A DNA stretch of 64,000 nucleotides from Nocardia farcinica (GCF_001182745.1 NZ_LN868939.1:2294001-2358000), one strand, 5' to 3'; shown: positions 8,549 to 17,470, counted from the stretch's first letter. Notes: generated from the letters alone by a model not told the origin. Numbers and translations are program-made.

Positions 8549-9811
8549 TCACACCGGGTTGTTCGGATCCCGTTCCGGCAGCGGCCGTTCCACGATGACC
8601 GGGCGGCCCAGCGGATTGCGCACTCGCCGCTTGGCCGAGGAGTACACCTGCGCGGTCTCGGCGGCCACCACGTCCCAGGCGAAGTCGGCGGTGAGGCGTT
8701 CGCGGGCGGCGTAGGCGCGCTGTTGCGCGGCGGCGGGGTCGTCGAGGGTGGCGCGCACCGCCTCCACCAGCCCGTCCACATCGGCCGGTTCGAACGAGGC
8801 CCCGGTGACACCGTCGATCACGGCCTCGCCGAGCCCGCCCGCGGTCGAGGTGACCAGCGGGGTGCCCGCCGCGGCCGCTTCCAGCGCCACGATGCCGAAC
8901 GGCTCGTAGCGGCTGGGCAGCACGATCGCGTCCGCGCCGTGCAGCCAGCCGAGCAGTTCCGCGTGGCCGAGCTGCCCGGTGAAGGTCACCGCCCGTGCCA
9001 CCCGGTGCACGCGGGCGCGTTCGCGCAGCCATTCGAACTGGGTGCCGACCCCGGCGACGGTGAGCGTGGTACCCGGGTGCGCGCGCCGGATGCGCGGCAG
9101 CGCGGCGATCGCGTCCTGCACGCCCTTCTCGTATTCGAGCCTGCCGACGTAGAGCAGCCGCGGCGGGCCGGTACGCGGCGCGCGCGGCCGGAAGGTCCAC
9201 GCGCCCACGTCGATGCCGTTGCGGATCACCGTGATCGGCACGCGCTCGGGCCCGTAGAGCCGTTCCACCTCGTCCTGCATCGACGACGAGCAGGTGATGA
9301 GGGCGTCGGATTCGTTGGCCAGCCACCACTCCACCGAGTGCACCTGCTTGTTGACCCGGCCGGCCACCCAGCCGCTGTGCCTGCCCGCCTCGGTGGCGTG
9401 GATGGTGGAGACCAATGGCACGTCGTAGTACTCGGCCAGCGCGATCGCCGGGTGCGCGACCAGCCAGTCGTGCGCGTGCACCACGTCGGGCGTCCAGCCC
9501 TCACCGATGCCGGGCTTGCCGAGACCGACACCCGCGCGCACCATGGCGTGCCCCATCGCCAGGGTCCAGGCCAGCATGTCCTCGCCGAAGTCGAAGCACG
9601 GCGGGTCCTCGGCGACGGCGACCACGAGCACGCCGTCCTCGATGAACGAGTGCGTCGGGTGGGTGGTGGGGTCGGTGCCGGTGGGTCTGCGCGAGAGCAC
9701 GACCACCTCGTGTCCGGCCGCGGCCAGCTCGACCGCCAGGTGGTGCACATGTCTGCCGAGCCCGCCGACCACCACCGGTGGGTACTCCCACGACACCATC
9801 AAGATCTTCAT
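8549..9811 (-). CDS. GT4 glycosyltransferase, probable MGLP alpha-1,4-glucosyltransferase (Rv3032-like)
   Basis: 420 residues with the GT-B fold of family GT4: glycine-rich N-terminus (SWEYPPVVVGGLGRHV), IHATEAGRHSGW, the donor-site RLLYVGRLEYEKGV, and the E-x7-E element EPFGIVALEA. The protein resembles actinobacterial glycogen-synthase-like enzymes. The M. tuberculosis orthologue Rv3032 elongates the glucan backbone of MGLP. Its ATG overlaps the stop of the GH57 gene by four bases, and both lie downstream of a methyltransferase gene, so the three form one operon. Reaction specificity is inferred from this context. Confidence 0.88.
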   Translation of the reverse strand: MKILMVSWEYPPVVVGGLGRHVHHLAVELAAAGHEVVVLSRRPTGTDPTTHPTHSFIEDGVLVVAVAEDPPCFDFGEDMLAWTLAMGHAMVRAGVGLGKPGIGEGWTPDVVHAHDWLVAHPAIALAEYYDVPLVSTIHATEAGRHSGWVAGRVNKQVHSVEWWLANESDALITCSSSMQDEVERLYGPERVPITVIRNGIDVGAWTFRPRAPRTGPPRLLYVGRLEYEKGVQDAIAALPRIRRAHPGTTLTVAGVGTQFEWLRERARVHRVARAVTFTGQLGHAELLGWLHGADAIVLPSRYEPFGIVALEAAAAGTPLVTSTAGGLGEAVIDGVTGASFEPADVDGLVEAVRATLDDPAAAQQRAYAARERLTADFAWDVVAAETAQVYSSAKRRVRNPLGRPVIVERPLPERDPNNPV

Positions 9812-11418
9812 GCAAGTCCTTCTGAGGCTGGGCCCGGCGTCCCGGCGGCGGGTGGGCGGGGCGCGTCAGCGCTGGGCACGGGCGGCGCGTCGGCGTCGGG
9901 CAGCCGTCGCGCATCCACTCCGGGGAAGAATCCGTCGGCCGCGCTCCATCTTGCCGCCAACTGGCGCGCTTTGGCGACCTGACCCGCCCCCACCGCGGCC
10001 GCGATCTCGCGGACGGCATGCGCGTGCTGGTGGGCCCGGTCGCGCGCGTAGCCCGCGGCGGAGTCCTTGCTGACCATGAACGCCCAGTCGCTCGAGACGG
10101 TCAGGATCGCCTCGCGCAGCAGCTGATCGGCCACCGGGTCGCGCAGTGCCGGGGCGCCCGGGTCGGCCGCGCGCATCTTGTCGACGGTGTCCAGGGCCAG
10201 CCCGACGACCTCGTCGTTGAGCTCGACCAGATCGCGCACCTGATCACCGGCCCACACCCGCCAGTCCTTGCCCGAGCCCCACGAGGAATCGGCCAGCGGC
10301 ACCGGTTCGCCGACGAAACCGCGGGCCCGCGCGTCGGCGAGGGTGCCGACGGTGACCCCGGCCTCGGGCAGCGCCCGCAGCACCTGCGCCAGCCACTGCG
10401 GTCCCTCGTGCCACCAGTGGCCGAAGAGTTCGGTGTCGAACGCGGCCACGACCAGCGCGGGACGGCCGATGCGGTCGGACTCCGCGATCAGCCGCGCCCG
10501 CACCGTCCGCACGAAGTCCTCGACGTCGCCGACGACCGCCGCGGCCGCCAGCTCGGGATCGTAGGGGGCCTTGTCGGGCCCGGCGACGGTCTTGCCGGTG
10601 ACCCGGGACGGCTTGAGACCCGTCGCGTGGTCGTAGTGATGAAAATCACGGTAGGCGGCGTGGCCGGGATAGCCGGATTTGGGCGACCACACCCGGTAGC
10701 TGACGTGCAGATCGCGCCCGAACGCCACCACATCCGAGTCGTGCACGGGCCTGCCGAGGCTGCTGTCGCCCCGCAGCGCGGGTCCGTCGACCATGAAATG
10801 CGTCACGCCCGCCGCGGCATAGCCGCGTTCCATACCGGGGGTGTAGCCGCATTCGGGCGCCCAGATGCCGGTGGGCCGGGTGCCCCAGCGGTGCCGGGCG
10901 TCGGCCAGTCCCTCGCTCAGCTGGAAGGCGCGCAGCCGCGGATGCAGCAGCGGCTGGAACGGGTGCGCCAGCGGGCCGCCGAGCAGCTCGACCACCTCGG
11001 CGTCGACCAGGCTGCGCCACACCGGGGCCGCGCCGTGGCGCCAGTGCTGTTCGAATTCGGCCAGCGCCGCGGTGGCCAGTCGGTGCTCGTGCCGCCCCAG
11101 CGCGACGTTGCCCGCCGCCGACGCCTCGTCGGCGCGCAGCTGCCAGTTGCCCAGCCAGTGGTGCATGCCGGCCAGGCAGTGCGGATCGTCGAGCTGGGCC
11201 GCGAGCACCGGGGTGATCCCGAGCGTCAGCAGATGCGAACGGCCTTCCGCGGCAAGCGTTCTCAGTACCTCGACCACGGGAAGGTAGGAGGCGGCCCAGG
11301 ACTGGTAGAGCCATTCCTCGCCCACCGGCCAGCGTCCGTGGTGGGCCAGCCACGGCAGGTGGGAATGCAGGACCAGCGTGAACTGGCCCGGAACCTGTTG
11401 CGACGACACGGAATTCAC
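9808..11418 (-). CDS. GH57-family alpha-glucan branching enzyme (Rv3031-like)
   Basis: 536 residues. The GH57 features are the N-terminal LVLHSHLPWLAHHGRWPVGE, a catalytic nucleophile in GIWAPECGYTPG (the glutamate) and an acid/base region in VVAAFDTELFGHWWHEGPQWL, followed by the helical domain of branching-type GH57 enzymes. The M. tuberculosis orthologue is proposed to act with Rv3032 on the MGLP glucan. The start is GTG 11418 and overlaps the TGA of the upstream methyltransferase gene (GTGA); the stop overlaps the ATG of the GT4 gene. No signal peptide is seen, so the protein is cytoplasmic. Confidence 0.88.
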   Translation of the reverse strand: MNSVSSQQVPGQFTLVLHSHLPWLAHHGRWPVGEEWLYQSWAASYLPVVEVLRTLAAEGRSHLLTLGITPVLAAQLDDPHCLAGMHHWLGNWQLRADEASAAGNVALGRHEHRLATAALAEFEQHWRHGAAPVWRSLVDAEVVELLGGPLAHPFQPLLHPRLRAFQLSEGLADARHRWGTRPTGIWAPECGYTPGMERGYAAAGVTHFMVDGPALRGDSSLGRPVHDSDVVAFGRDLHVSYRVWSPKSGYPGHAAYRDFHHYDHATGLKPSRVTGKTVAGPDKAPYDPELAAAAVVGDVEDFVRTVRARLIAESDRIGRPALVVAAFDTELFGHWWHEGPQWLAQVLRALPEAGVTVGTLADARARGFVGEPVPLADSSWGSGKDWRVWAGDQVRDLVELNDEVVGLALDTVDKMRAADPGAPALRDPVADQLLREAILTVSSDWAFMVSKDSAAGYARDRAHQHAHAVREIAAAVGAGQVAKARQLAARWSAADGFFPGVDARRLPDADAPPVPSADAPRPPAAGTPGPASEGLA

Positions 11419-12227
11419 GACCCCGGCTTCACCGCGACGGCCACCAGGTCGAGGCTGGCGTCGATGTCATCGGCGCGCAGATCGAAGTCGTCGATCGTCA
11501 CCGCGGCCACGTCGGCGGTCAGCTCGGCGGGCCACGGTTGCCCGGCCAGCGCCCGCTGGATCTGCGCGTCGATGAACGAGCCACCGTGCTTGGTGTCGAG
11601 GGCGCGCAGCGTCGCGCCGTGGTGCACCCCGGTCATCGATTCGACCCGGAAACCGGCCTCCACCAGCAGCTCGTCCAGTTCGGCCGCGTTCAGCTCCCGG
11701 GTGTGGAAGGGGTTGAGCGGGGTGTCGCGGCCGGGGGAGAAGGTGATTCGGTTGGGCGTGCTGATCAGCAGCTCACCGCCGGGACGCAGCACCCGCAGGC
11801 ACTCGCGCAGGAACTGGCTCTGGTCCCAGAGATGTTCGATCACTTGGAAATTCACCACCACGTCGACCGCGGCGTCCGGCAGTGGCAGGGCGGCGAGGTT
11901 GCCCCGGATCATCCGCACCCGCGGGTAGCGTCCGCGCACGTGCGCGGCGGCGCTCGCGTCGTAGTCCAGCCCGACCACCGCCGCGGCGACCCCGGCGATC
12001 ATGTCCGCGCCGTAGCCCTCGCCGGAACCGGCCTCCAGCACGGTCTTTCCGGCGCAGCGCGACAGCAGCCGCGCGTAGACGACCTCGTGCCTGCGGAACC
12101 AGTAGTTCTCCTCGGCGATGCCGGGCACGGTGCGCTCTCCGGTGAGCGGCAGCGTCTGCTCGCCGCCGGTGTCCGCAGTCATGACCTCGTCGTCGCCCAC
12201 TGCGGCAGGGATCACAGCCTCGCTCAT
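11415..12227 (-). CDS. SAM-dependent methyltransferase of the MGLP operon (Rv3030-like)
   Basis: 270 residues from ATG 12227, first gene of the three-gene operon. Motif I is VLEAGSGEGYGADM, followed by VVGLDYDASA, VVVNFQVIEHLWD and LRVLRPGGELLISTPN, a Methyltransf_11 pattern. By position it corresponds to Rv3030, proposed to methylate glucose units of MGLP. A start at 12335 would add 36 residues, but TAACGT (12235-12240, minus strand) ends exactly 7 nt before the ATG at 12227, and the longer form would run through the palindromic regulatory region. I therefore chose the shorter, leaderless start. Confidence 0.82.
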   Translation of the reverse strand: MSEAVIPAAVGDDEVMTADTGGEQTLPLTGERTVPGIAEENYWFRRHEVVYARLLSRCAGKTVLEAGSGEGYGADMIAGVAAAVVGLDYDASAAAHVRGRYPRVRMIRGNLAALPLPDAAVDVVVNFQVIEHLWDQSQFLRECLRVLRPGGELLISTPNRITFSPGRDTPLNPFHTRELNAAELDELLVEAGFRVESMTGVHHGATLRALDTKHGGSFIDAQIQRALAGQPWPAELTADVAAVTIDDFDLRADDIDASLDLVAVAVKPGS

Positions 12228-12296
12228 CCCGTCGACGTTACTGGTAGGGGTGCGTCCCGGCGTCGCCCGGAGGGGCTTTCGCGAGACGGCGTAGAC

Positions 12297-12318
12297 TAAG
12301 TTACCCACGAGTAACTTA
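12297..12318. promoter_or_regulatory. Perfect 8-bp inverted repeat, probable repressor operator upstream of etfB
   Basis: Arms TAAGTTAC (12297-12304) and GTAACTTA (12311-12318) flank a 6-nt spacer. A second, overlapping short palindrome CTTA-ACG-TAAG lies at 12315-12325. A candidate -10 TAATGT for etfB is at 12327-12332, so a protein bound here would block the promoter. The core TTAC-N6-GTAA is shared with the site at 6973. TetR-type or GlnR-type binding both fit; the factor is not identifiable from sequence. Confidence 0.55.
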
Positions 12319-12419
12319 ACGTAAGGTAATGTCACCGACCGAGCTACTCAATGGACGTACGGCCCAGCTCGTGCGACCGCCAGATACCCGCCCCCAGAAC
12401 AGGAGGTCGACGAAGACCG

Positions 12420-13205
12420 ATGCCGAACATCGTCGTACTCATCAAGCAGGTTCCCGACACGTGGTCCGAGCGCAAGCTGTCCGACGGGGACTTCACCCTG
12501 GACCGCGAGGCCGCCGACGCGGTGCTGGACGAGATCAACGAGCGCGCCGTCGAGGAAGCGCTGCTGATCAAGGAGGCACAGGGCGGTGAGGTGACCGTGC
12601 TGTCGGCCGGTCCCGACCGTGCCACCGAGGCCATCCGCAAGGCGCTGTCCATGGGCGCCGACAAGGCCATCCACATCAACGACCCGGCCATCCACGGCTC
12701 CGACGCGGTGCAGACCGCGTGGGTGCTGGCCTCGGCGCTCGGCCAGGTCGAGGGCGTGGAGCTGGTCATCGCGGGCAACGAGGCCACCGACGGCCGCGCG
12801 GGTGCCGTGCCGGCGATCATCGCCGAGTACCTGGGCCTGCCCCAGCTGACCCACCTGCGCAAGCTCACCGTCGACGGCGACAAGATCACCGGCGAGCGCG
12901 AGACCGACGAGGGCGTCTTCAAGCTGGAGGCGACCCTGCCCGCCATCGTCTCGGTCACCGAGAAGATCAACGAGCCGCGCTTCCCGTCCTTCAAGGGCAT
13001 CATGGCCGCCAAGAAGAAGGAAGTGCAGGTCTTCACCCTCGCCGACCTCGGCGTCGATCCCTCCACCGTCGGTGTGGCCAACGCGGGCAGCACCGTCACC
13101 TCCTCGACCCCGAAGCCGCCGCGCACCGCAGGCGAGAAGGTCGTCGACGAAGGCGACGGCGGCACCAAGATCGCCCAGTACCTGGTCGGCCAGAAGATCA
13201 TCTGA
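12420..13205 (+). CDS. etfB: Electron transfer flavoprotein beta subunit
   Basis: 261 residues beginning MPNIVVLIKQVPDTW, the classical ETF-beta start, with DEINERAVEEALLIKE and the signature IAGNEATDGRAGAVPA. The product pairs with EtfA to carry electrons from acyl-CoA and other flavin dehydrogenases to the respiratory chain. ATG 12420 was chosen by homology; AGGAGGT at 12401-12407 lies 12 nt upstream, a somewhat long spacing. An in-frame ATG at 12351 would add 23 atypical residues. The M. tuberculosis equivalent is fixA (Rv3029c). Expression is probably controlled from the palindrome at 12297-12318. Confidence 0.95.
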   Translation: MPNIVVLIKQVPDTWSERKLSDGDFTLDREAADAVLDEINERAVEEALLIKEAQGGEVTVLSAGPDRATEAIRKALSMGADKAIHINDPAIHGSDAVQTAWVLASALGQVEGVELVIAGNEATDGRAGAVPAIIAEYLGLPQLTHLRKLTVDGDKITGERETDEGVFKLEATLPAIVSVTEKINEPRFPSFKGIMAAKKKEVQVFTLADLGVDPSTVGVANAGSTVTSSTPKPPRTAGEKVVDEGDGGTKIAQYLVGQKII

Positions 13206-13247
13206 TCCGCGCCACATCGGACTGAGACTTCCTAGGAGAGAACACAA

Positions 13248-14204
13248 ATGGCTGAAGTACTCGTGCTCGTCGAGCACGCCGACGGTGCGATCAAGAAGGT
13301 CAGCACCGAACTGCTCACCGCCGCCCGCACCCTGGGCAGCCCGGCCGCCGTCGTGCTTGGCGCGCCCGGCACCGGCGAGAAGCTCGCCGACGCGCTGACC
13401 GCCGCGGGCGCCGAGAAGATCTACATCGCCGAGTCCGACGATGTGGAGAACTACCTGGTGACCCCGAAGGTCGACGTGCTCGCCGGCCTCGTCGAGTCGG
13501 TCTCCCCGGCCGCCGTCATCGTGGCCGCCTCCGCCGAGGGCAAGGAGGTGTCGGGCCGCCTCGCCGCCCGCATCGGCTCCGGCCTGCTCGTCGACGTCAT
13601 CGGCGTGAACGCCGACGGCTCGGCCGTGCACTCCATCTTCGGTGGCGCCTTCACCGTCGAGGCCAAGGCCAACGGCGACGTGCCGGTCATCTCGGTGCGC
13701 CCCGGCGCCATCGAGGGCGTCGCGCAGCAGGGCGCGGGCGAGAAGGTCACCGTCGAGGTGCCCGCGCAGGAGGAGGGCGTGGTCAAGGTGACCGCGCGCG
13801 AGCCCGTCGTCGCCGGTGACCGCCCCGAGCTCACCGAGGCGAACATCGTCGTCTCCGGTGGCCGCGGCGTCGGTTCCGCCGACAACTTCTCCGTGGTCGA
13901 GGAGCTGGCCGACTCGCTCGGCGCGGCCGTGGGCGCCTCCCGCGCCGCCGTCGACTCCGGCTACTACCCGGGTCAGTTCCAGGTCGGCCAGACCGGTAAG
14001 ACGGTCTCCCCGCAGCTGTACATCGCGCTGGGCATCTCCGGCGCCATCCAGCACCGCGCGGGCATGCAGACCTCGAAGACCATCGTCGCGGTCAACAAGG
14101 ACGAGGAAGCCCCGATCTTCGAGATCGCGGACTACGGCATCGTCGGCGACCTGTTCAACGTCGCCCCGCAGCTGACCGAGGCCATCAAGTCCCACAAGGG
14201 CTGA
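13248..14204 (+). CDS. etfA: Electron transfer flavoprotein alpha subunit
   Basis: 318 residues. The C-terminal FAD-binding domain is clear: [16 protein letters not shown], then [42 protein letters not shown] and [23 protein letters not shown]. It forms the FAD-holding subunit of the ETF heterodimer. AGGAG about 10 nt before the ATG is a normal ribosome binding site. It follows etfB by 42 bp, so the pair is one operon, ended by the strong hairpin at 14222-14253. Orthologue: fixB (Rv3028c). Confidence 0.95.
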   Translation: MAEVLVLVEHADGAIKKVSTELLTAARTLGSPAAVVLGAPGTGEKLADALTAAGAEKIYIAESDDVENYLVTPKVDVLAGLVESVSPAAVIVAASAEGKEVSGRLAARIGSGLLVDVIGVNADGSAVHSIFGGAFTVEAKANGDVPVISVRPGAIEGVAQQGAGEKVTVEVPAQEEGVVKVTAREPVVAGDRPELTEANIVVSGGRGVGSADNFSVVEELADSLGAAVGASRAAVDSGYYPGQFQVGQTGKTVSPQLYIALGISGAIQHRAGMQTSKTIVAVNKDEEAPIFEIADYGIVGDLFNVAPQLTEAIKSHKG

Positions 14205-14221
14205 GCCTCCAGCGTTGTGCG

Positions 14222-14253
14222 CAATGCCCGGCCGGTTCCCCGGCCGGGCATTG
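14222..14253. terminator. Bidirectional hairpin between etfA and the LysR gene
   Basis: Perfect 14-bp stem: CAATGCCCGGCCGG (14222-14235) pairs with 14240-14253 around a TTCC loop. There is no long T run, only TCGTTTC. The gene ends at 14204 (+) and 14262 (-) place it exactly where a shared terminator is needed. Confidence 0.85.
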
Positions 14254-14261
14254 TCGTTTCC

Positions 14262-15131
14262 TCAGGCCGTGTGCAGGGCGGAGAGGAGGGTGTCCAGGAT
14301 GGGGGAGTGGCGGGCATCGGAGCGCAGCACGGCCGAGACGGGGACGCGCAGCGGGCGGTCGGCCAGCTCGACGGTGGCGATGCCCTCGGTGGGGCTGTGC
14401 GCGTAGAGGATGGTCCAGGCGTCGGGGTGGTTGATCAGCTCCATGGTGGCGGTGTGGTCGGGCGGGATCGGCGGGCCGTAGATGGGGCCGGTCGGCAGGT
14501 CGGCGAAGGCCGCGCGGACCACGTTGTGCAGCAGGACCTGCTCGGACTCCGGGGGGAGCAGCAACGGGTAGTCGCCGAGTTCGCGCAAGGTCACGTCGGT
14601 GCGCCCGGCCAGCGGATGCTCCGGCGCGGTGGCGATCATGAGGTCCTCGACCCAGAGCTGTTCGACCGACAGACCCTGTTGCTGCACGCTGCCGCGGATC
14701 AGTGCCAGATCGCAGTCGCCGTCGGCCACGGCCGCGATGCGCTGGCGGAACGGCTTGATGACGAACTCGATCTCCGCGTCCGGATGTGCGGCCCTGGCCC
14801 GGGCGATGGCCGAGAGCGAGCGGGTCGCGAAGGACATGTTGGCGGTGAGCCGGATGCGCGGGCTGGTGGTGCGCACCGCCGCCCGGATCGCCGATTCCAG
14901 GCTGAGCATCTGCTTTGCCAGGGGTAGTAATCTTGTGCTCGCGTCGGTCGGGACCACCGAGCGGGTCGAGCGTTCGAACAGCTGTACCCCGAGGTCGTGT
15001 TCGAGCCGGGCGATCTGATGACTGATCGCCGATTGCGAGATGAAGCAGCGGGCCGCGGCCCTGCTGAAACTGAGCTCCTCGCACACCGCGACGAAGTACG
15101 TGAGCTGGCGAAGCTCCACCACGATCTCCAT
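14262..15131 (-). CDS. LysR-family transcriptional regulator
   Basis: 289 residues. The N-terminal winged helix is typical (LRQLTYFVAVCEELSFSRAAARCFISQSAISHQIARLEHDLG), followed by a LysR substrate-binding domain. It is divergent from the NDH-2 gene and is the obvious candidate to control it and itself. The start is uncertain: ATG 15131 is given, but GGAG lies 3-6 nt before GTG codons four and five codons in, and the family usually begins at about MELRQL. The 99-bp intergenic region holds CAGAT-N7-ATCTG and ATAAT-N10-ATTAT repeats that suit LysR sites. Confidence 0.9.
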   Translation of the reverse strand: MEIVVELRQLTYFVAVCEELSFSRAAARCFISQSAISHQIARLEHDLGVQLFERSTRSVVPTDASTRLLPLAKQMLSLESAIRAAVRTTSPRIRLTANMSFATRSLSAIARARAAHPDAEIEFVIKPFRQRIAAVADGDCDLALIRGSVQQQGLSVEQLWVEDLMIATAPEHPLAGRTDVTLRELGDYPLLLPPESEQVLLHNVVRAAFADLPTGPIYGPPIPPDHTATMELINHPDAWTILYAHSPTEGIATVELADRPLRVPVSAVLRSDARHSPILDTLLSALHTA

Positions 15132-15143
15132 TCATGAGCGATC

Positions 15144-15166
15144 CAGATAATAGTCATCTGAATTAT
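15144..15166. promoter_or_regulatory. Overlapping inverted repeats, probable LysR operator
   Basis: CAGAT (15144-15148) and ATCTG (15156-15160) form one repeat; ATAAT (15147-15151) and ATTAT (15162-15166) form another, compatible with the T-N11-A layout of LysR boxes. The region is strikingly AT-rich for this genome and lies between the divergent LysR and NDH-2 genes. A separate 10-bp palindrome TGTCATGACA is at 15208-15217, just before the NDH-2 ribosome binding site. Confidence 0.5.
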
Positions 15167-15230
15167 GCGCCCTGACCCCTGAAATATCCGAGTTCCCGAT
15201 AACGGTTTGTCATGACAGAAGGAGGCTGTC

Positions 15231-16535
15231 ATGGATAACGTCGCTGTGGTGGAAGCCACGGGAATCGAATACTCGGATGTCGTCATCGTCGGATCGGGCT
15301 TCGGCGGACTGGCCGCTGCCAAGCAGCTGGCCAAGTCGAACGTCGATTACGTCCTGATCTCGAGCACGCCGGAGCACCTGTTCCAGCCCTTGCTGTACCA
15401 GGTCGCCACGGGGGTGCTGGCCGCCGAGGAGATCGCCCCGCCCATCGCGAAGATCCTGCGCCGCCACGACACCGCCGACGTCCGCCAGGGCACCGTCGTC
15501 GCCATCGAACCCGACACCGCGGTGCTGACCTACCGCACCCCCGGCGGCGAGCTACGCCGCATCCGCTACGGCTCGCTGATCGCCGCGACCGGCGCCTCGC
15601 AGTCGTACTTCGGCCGCGACGACTTCGCCGAGAAGACCTATTCGCTCAAGACCATCGAGGACGCGAAACTGCTGCGCGCCCAGATCGAGCGCGTGTTCAC
15701 CGAGGCCGCCACCGCCGACGAGGCGACCAGGCAGCGGCTGCTCAGCTTCGTGGTGGTCGGCGCGGGCGCGACCGGCGTCGAGGTCGCCGGGCAGCTCACC
15801 GAACTCGCCAAACGCCACTTCCACCAGGAGGTTTCGGTCACCCTGGTCGAAGGCGCCGGTGCCGTGCTGCCGCCGTTCGGCGGCGGGCTGTCGGAGTACG
15901 CGAAGAAGTCGCTCGCCAAGGGCGGCGTCGAGGTGCTGCTGGACACCTTCGTCACCGACATCGAGCCGGGCAAGGTGACCGTCAAGGACAAGGCGGGCGT
16001 GGAGCGCAAGATCGCCGCGGAGACCGTGGTGTGGTCGGCGGGCGTGCAGGCGGGCGGATTCGCCGAGATCCTCGCCGAGGCCACGGGTGTCGAAACCGAC
16101 CGCGCCGGGCGGCTGTTGATCAATCCCGACCTGACCGTGGGCGGCTACGCCGACATCTACGCCATCGGCGACATGACCTCGCTCAACGGCTACCCGGGCC
16201 AGTCGCCGGTGGCGATGCAGGAGGGCAGGCACGCCGCCGACATCATCCGGCGCAAGAAGCAGCCCGGCACCCCGTTCGTGTACTGGGACAAGGGCAGCAT
16301 GGCCGTCATCAGCCGGTTCAGCGCGGTGGCGAAACTCAACGAGCACATCACCTTCCGCGGGGTGATCGCCTGGTTCATGTGGCTGGCGGTGCACCTGTTC
16401 TACCTGGTCGGCTTCCGCAACCGGTTCGCCGCGGTGGCGTCGTGGCTGGTGGCGTTCATCGGCACCGGCAGGCCGGGATTCGACGAGGTGGACCGGACCG
16501 TCGAGGAACCCCGACGGGAACGCGTAGCGGCCTGA
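15231..16535 (+). CDS. Type II NADH:quinone oxidoreductase-like flavoprotein
   Basis: 434 residues. The FAD-binding motif VVIVGSGFGGLAAAKQLAK is near the N-terminus, the NADH-binding Rossmann motif FVVVGAGATGVEVAGQL near residue 177, and the second FAD motif YADIYAIGDMT near residue 304. The C-terminus is hydrophobic (VIAWFMWLAVHLFYLVGFRNRF), the membrane-association region of NDH-2 enzymes that pass electrons from NADH to menaquinone without proton pumping. GGAGG 6 nt before the ATG is a good ribosome binding site. This gene and its LysR partner are inserted relative to the M. tuberculosis order, next to the ETF genes. Confidence 0.9.
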   Translation: MDNVAVVEATGIEYSDVVIVGSGFGGLAAAKQLAKSNVDYVLISSTPEHLFQPLLYQVATGVLAAEEIAPPIAKILRRHDTADVRQGTVVAIEPDTAVLTYRTPGGELRRIRYGSLIAATGASQSYFGRDDFAEKTYSLKTIEDAKLLRAQIERVFTEAATADEATRQRLLSFVVVGAGATGVEVAGQLTELAKRHFHQEVSVTLVEGAGAVLPPFGGGLSEYAKKSLAKGGVEVLLDTFVTDIEPGKVTVKDKAGVERKIAAETVVWSAGVQAGGFAEILAEATGVETDRAGRLLINPDLTVGGYADIYAIGDMTSLNGYPGQSPVAMQEGRHAADIIRRKKQPGTPFVYWDKGSMAVISRFSAVAKLNEHITFRGVIAWFMWLAVHLFYLVGFRNRFAAVASWLVAFIGTGRPGFDEVDRTVEEPRRERVAA

Positions 16536-16648
16536 TTCCGACGCCCCGGTGAACGCCCGGTGTGACCGGCGTCTCGTTCACCGAACCGGCATTCCGCCGA
16601 CACTTCGAGGTCGCTCCGGCGCAGTCTGGGGCTGGCTTCATCACGGAT

Positions 16649-17470
16649 ATGACTATTTCGTCCGTGTTGACGGCCCCGGCTCGACCGACGGAATCCGGGG
16701 GGCAGCGGTACGCGTTGGTGGTCGCCTCCGACGCCGAGCACCGCGAGGCGGCGCAGCGCCTGCGCTACCGAGTGTTCGCCGACGAACCCGGTTTCCGGAT
16801 CCCCGACACCGGCACCGGGCTCGACGCCGATCGGTTCGACGAGCACTGCGATCACCTGCTCGTCCGGGACGAGCGGACCGGGGCGTTCGTCGGCTGCTAC
16901 CGGATGCTCCCACCGGACAAGGCCGCCGGGGCGGGCGGGTACTACACGGCCACGGAATTCGACCTGACCCGGCTCGACCCGCACGGGCGCCGGATCGTGG
17001 AGATGGGCCGCGCCTGCGTGGTGCCCGAGCACCGCAACGGCTCGGTGCTCACCCTCATGTGGGCGGGCATCCTGCACTACATCCAGCTCACCGGCTACGA
17101 CTGGGTGATGGGCTGCGTGTCGGTGCCCATGCAGAACAGCCCCACCGATCCCGCGGGTGTGAACGTGCGCGGCGTGCGGGACCTGCTGCTGAGCAAGCAC
17201 GCCTGCGAGCCGCGGCACCGCGTCCGCCCGTACCACCCGGTGGTGGTCGACGGGCGCGGCCTCGACGACCTGACTCCGCCCGCCCGGCCCACGCTGCCGC
17301 CACTGCTGCGCGGCTACCTGCGCCTGGGCGCGCAGATATGCGGTGAGCCCGCGCACGACCCGGATTTCGCGGTCGCCGATTTCGTCGCCCTGCTCGGGCT
17401 GGACACCATCAACACCCGCTACCTGGAACGCTTGCAGGGCGCCGCGACGGCCTTCGACGGGGGACGGTGA
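16649..17470 (+). CDS. OlsB-like GNAT N-acyltransferase (Rv3027c-like)
   Basis: 273 residues from the internal ATG 16649; an upstream GTG at 16562 would add 29 residues that do not look like the family. The hemolysin/OlsB-type GNAT core is visible: AQRLRYRVFADEPGF, ADRFDEHCDHLLVRD, FVGCYRML, YTATEFDLTRL, IVEMGRACVVPEHRN and LTLMWAGILHYI. OlsB transfers a 3-hydroxyacyl chain from ACP to ornithine. The next gene, with a GTGA overlap, is an acyltransferase of OlsA type, so the pair may make ornithine or other lyso-aminolipids. Substrate is inferred from the pair. Confidence 0.75.
   Translation: MTISSVLTAPARPTESGGQRYALVVASDAEHREAAQRLRYRVFADEPGFRIPDTGTGLDADRFDEHCDHLLVRDERTGAFVGCYRMLPPDKAAGAGGYYTATEFDLTRLDPHGRRIVEMGRACVVPEHRNGSVLTLMWAGILHYIQLTGYDWVMGCVSVPMQNSPTDPAGVNVRGVRDLLLSKHACEPRHRVRPYHPVVVDGRGLDDLTPPARPTLPPLLRGYLRLGAQICGEPAHDPDFAVADFVALLGLDTINTRYLERLQGAATAFDGGR

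Noticed and set aside
7122..9329. A 735-codon minus-strand frame covering the PQQ-propeller and part of the GT4 gene
   Set aside because: It overlaps two well-supported genes and has no recognisable domain.
12351..12419. Upstream ATG for etfB at 12351
   Set aside because: The added 23 residues do not resemble ETF-beta, and AGGAGGT lies between the two candidate starts.
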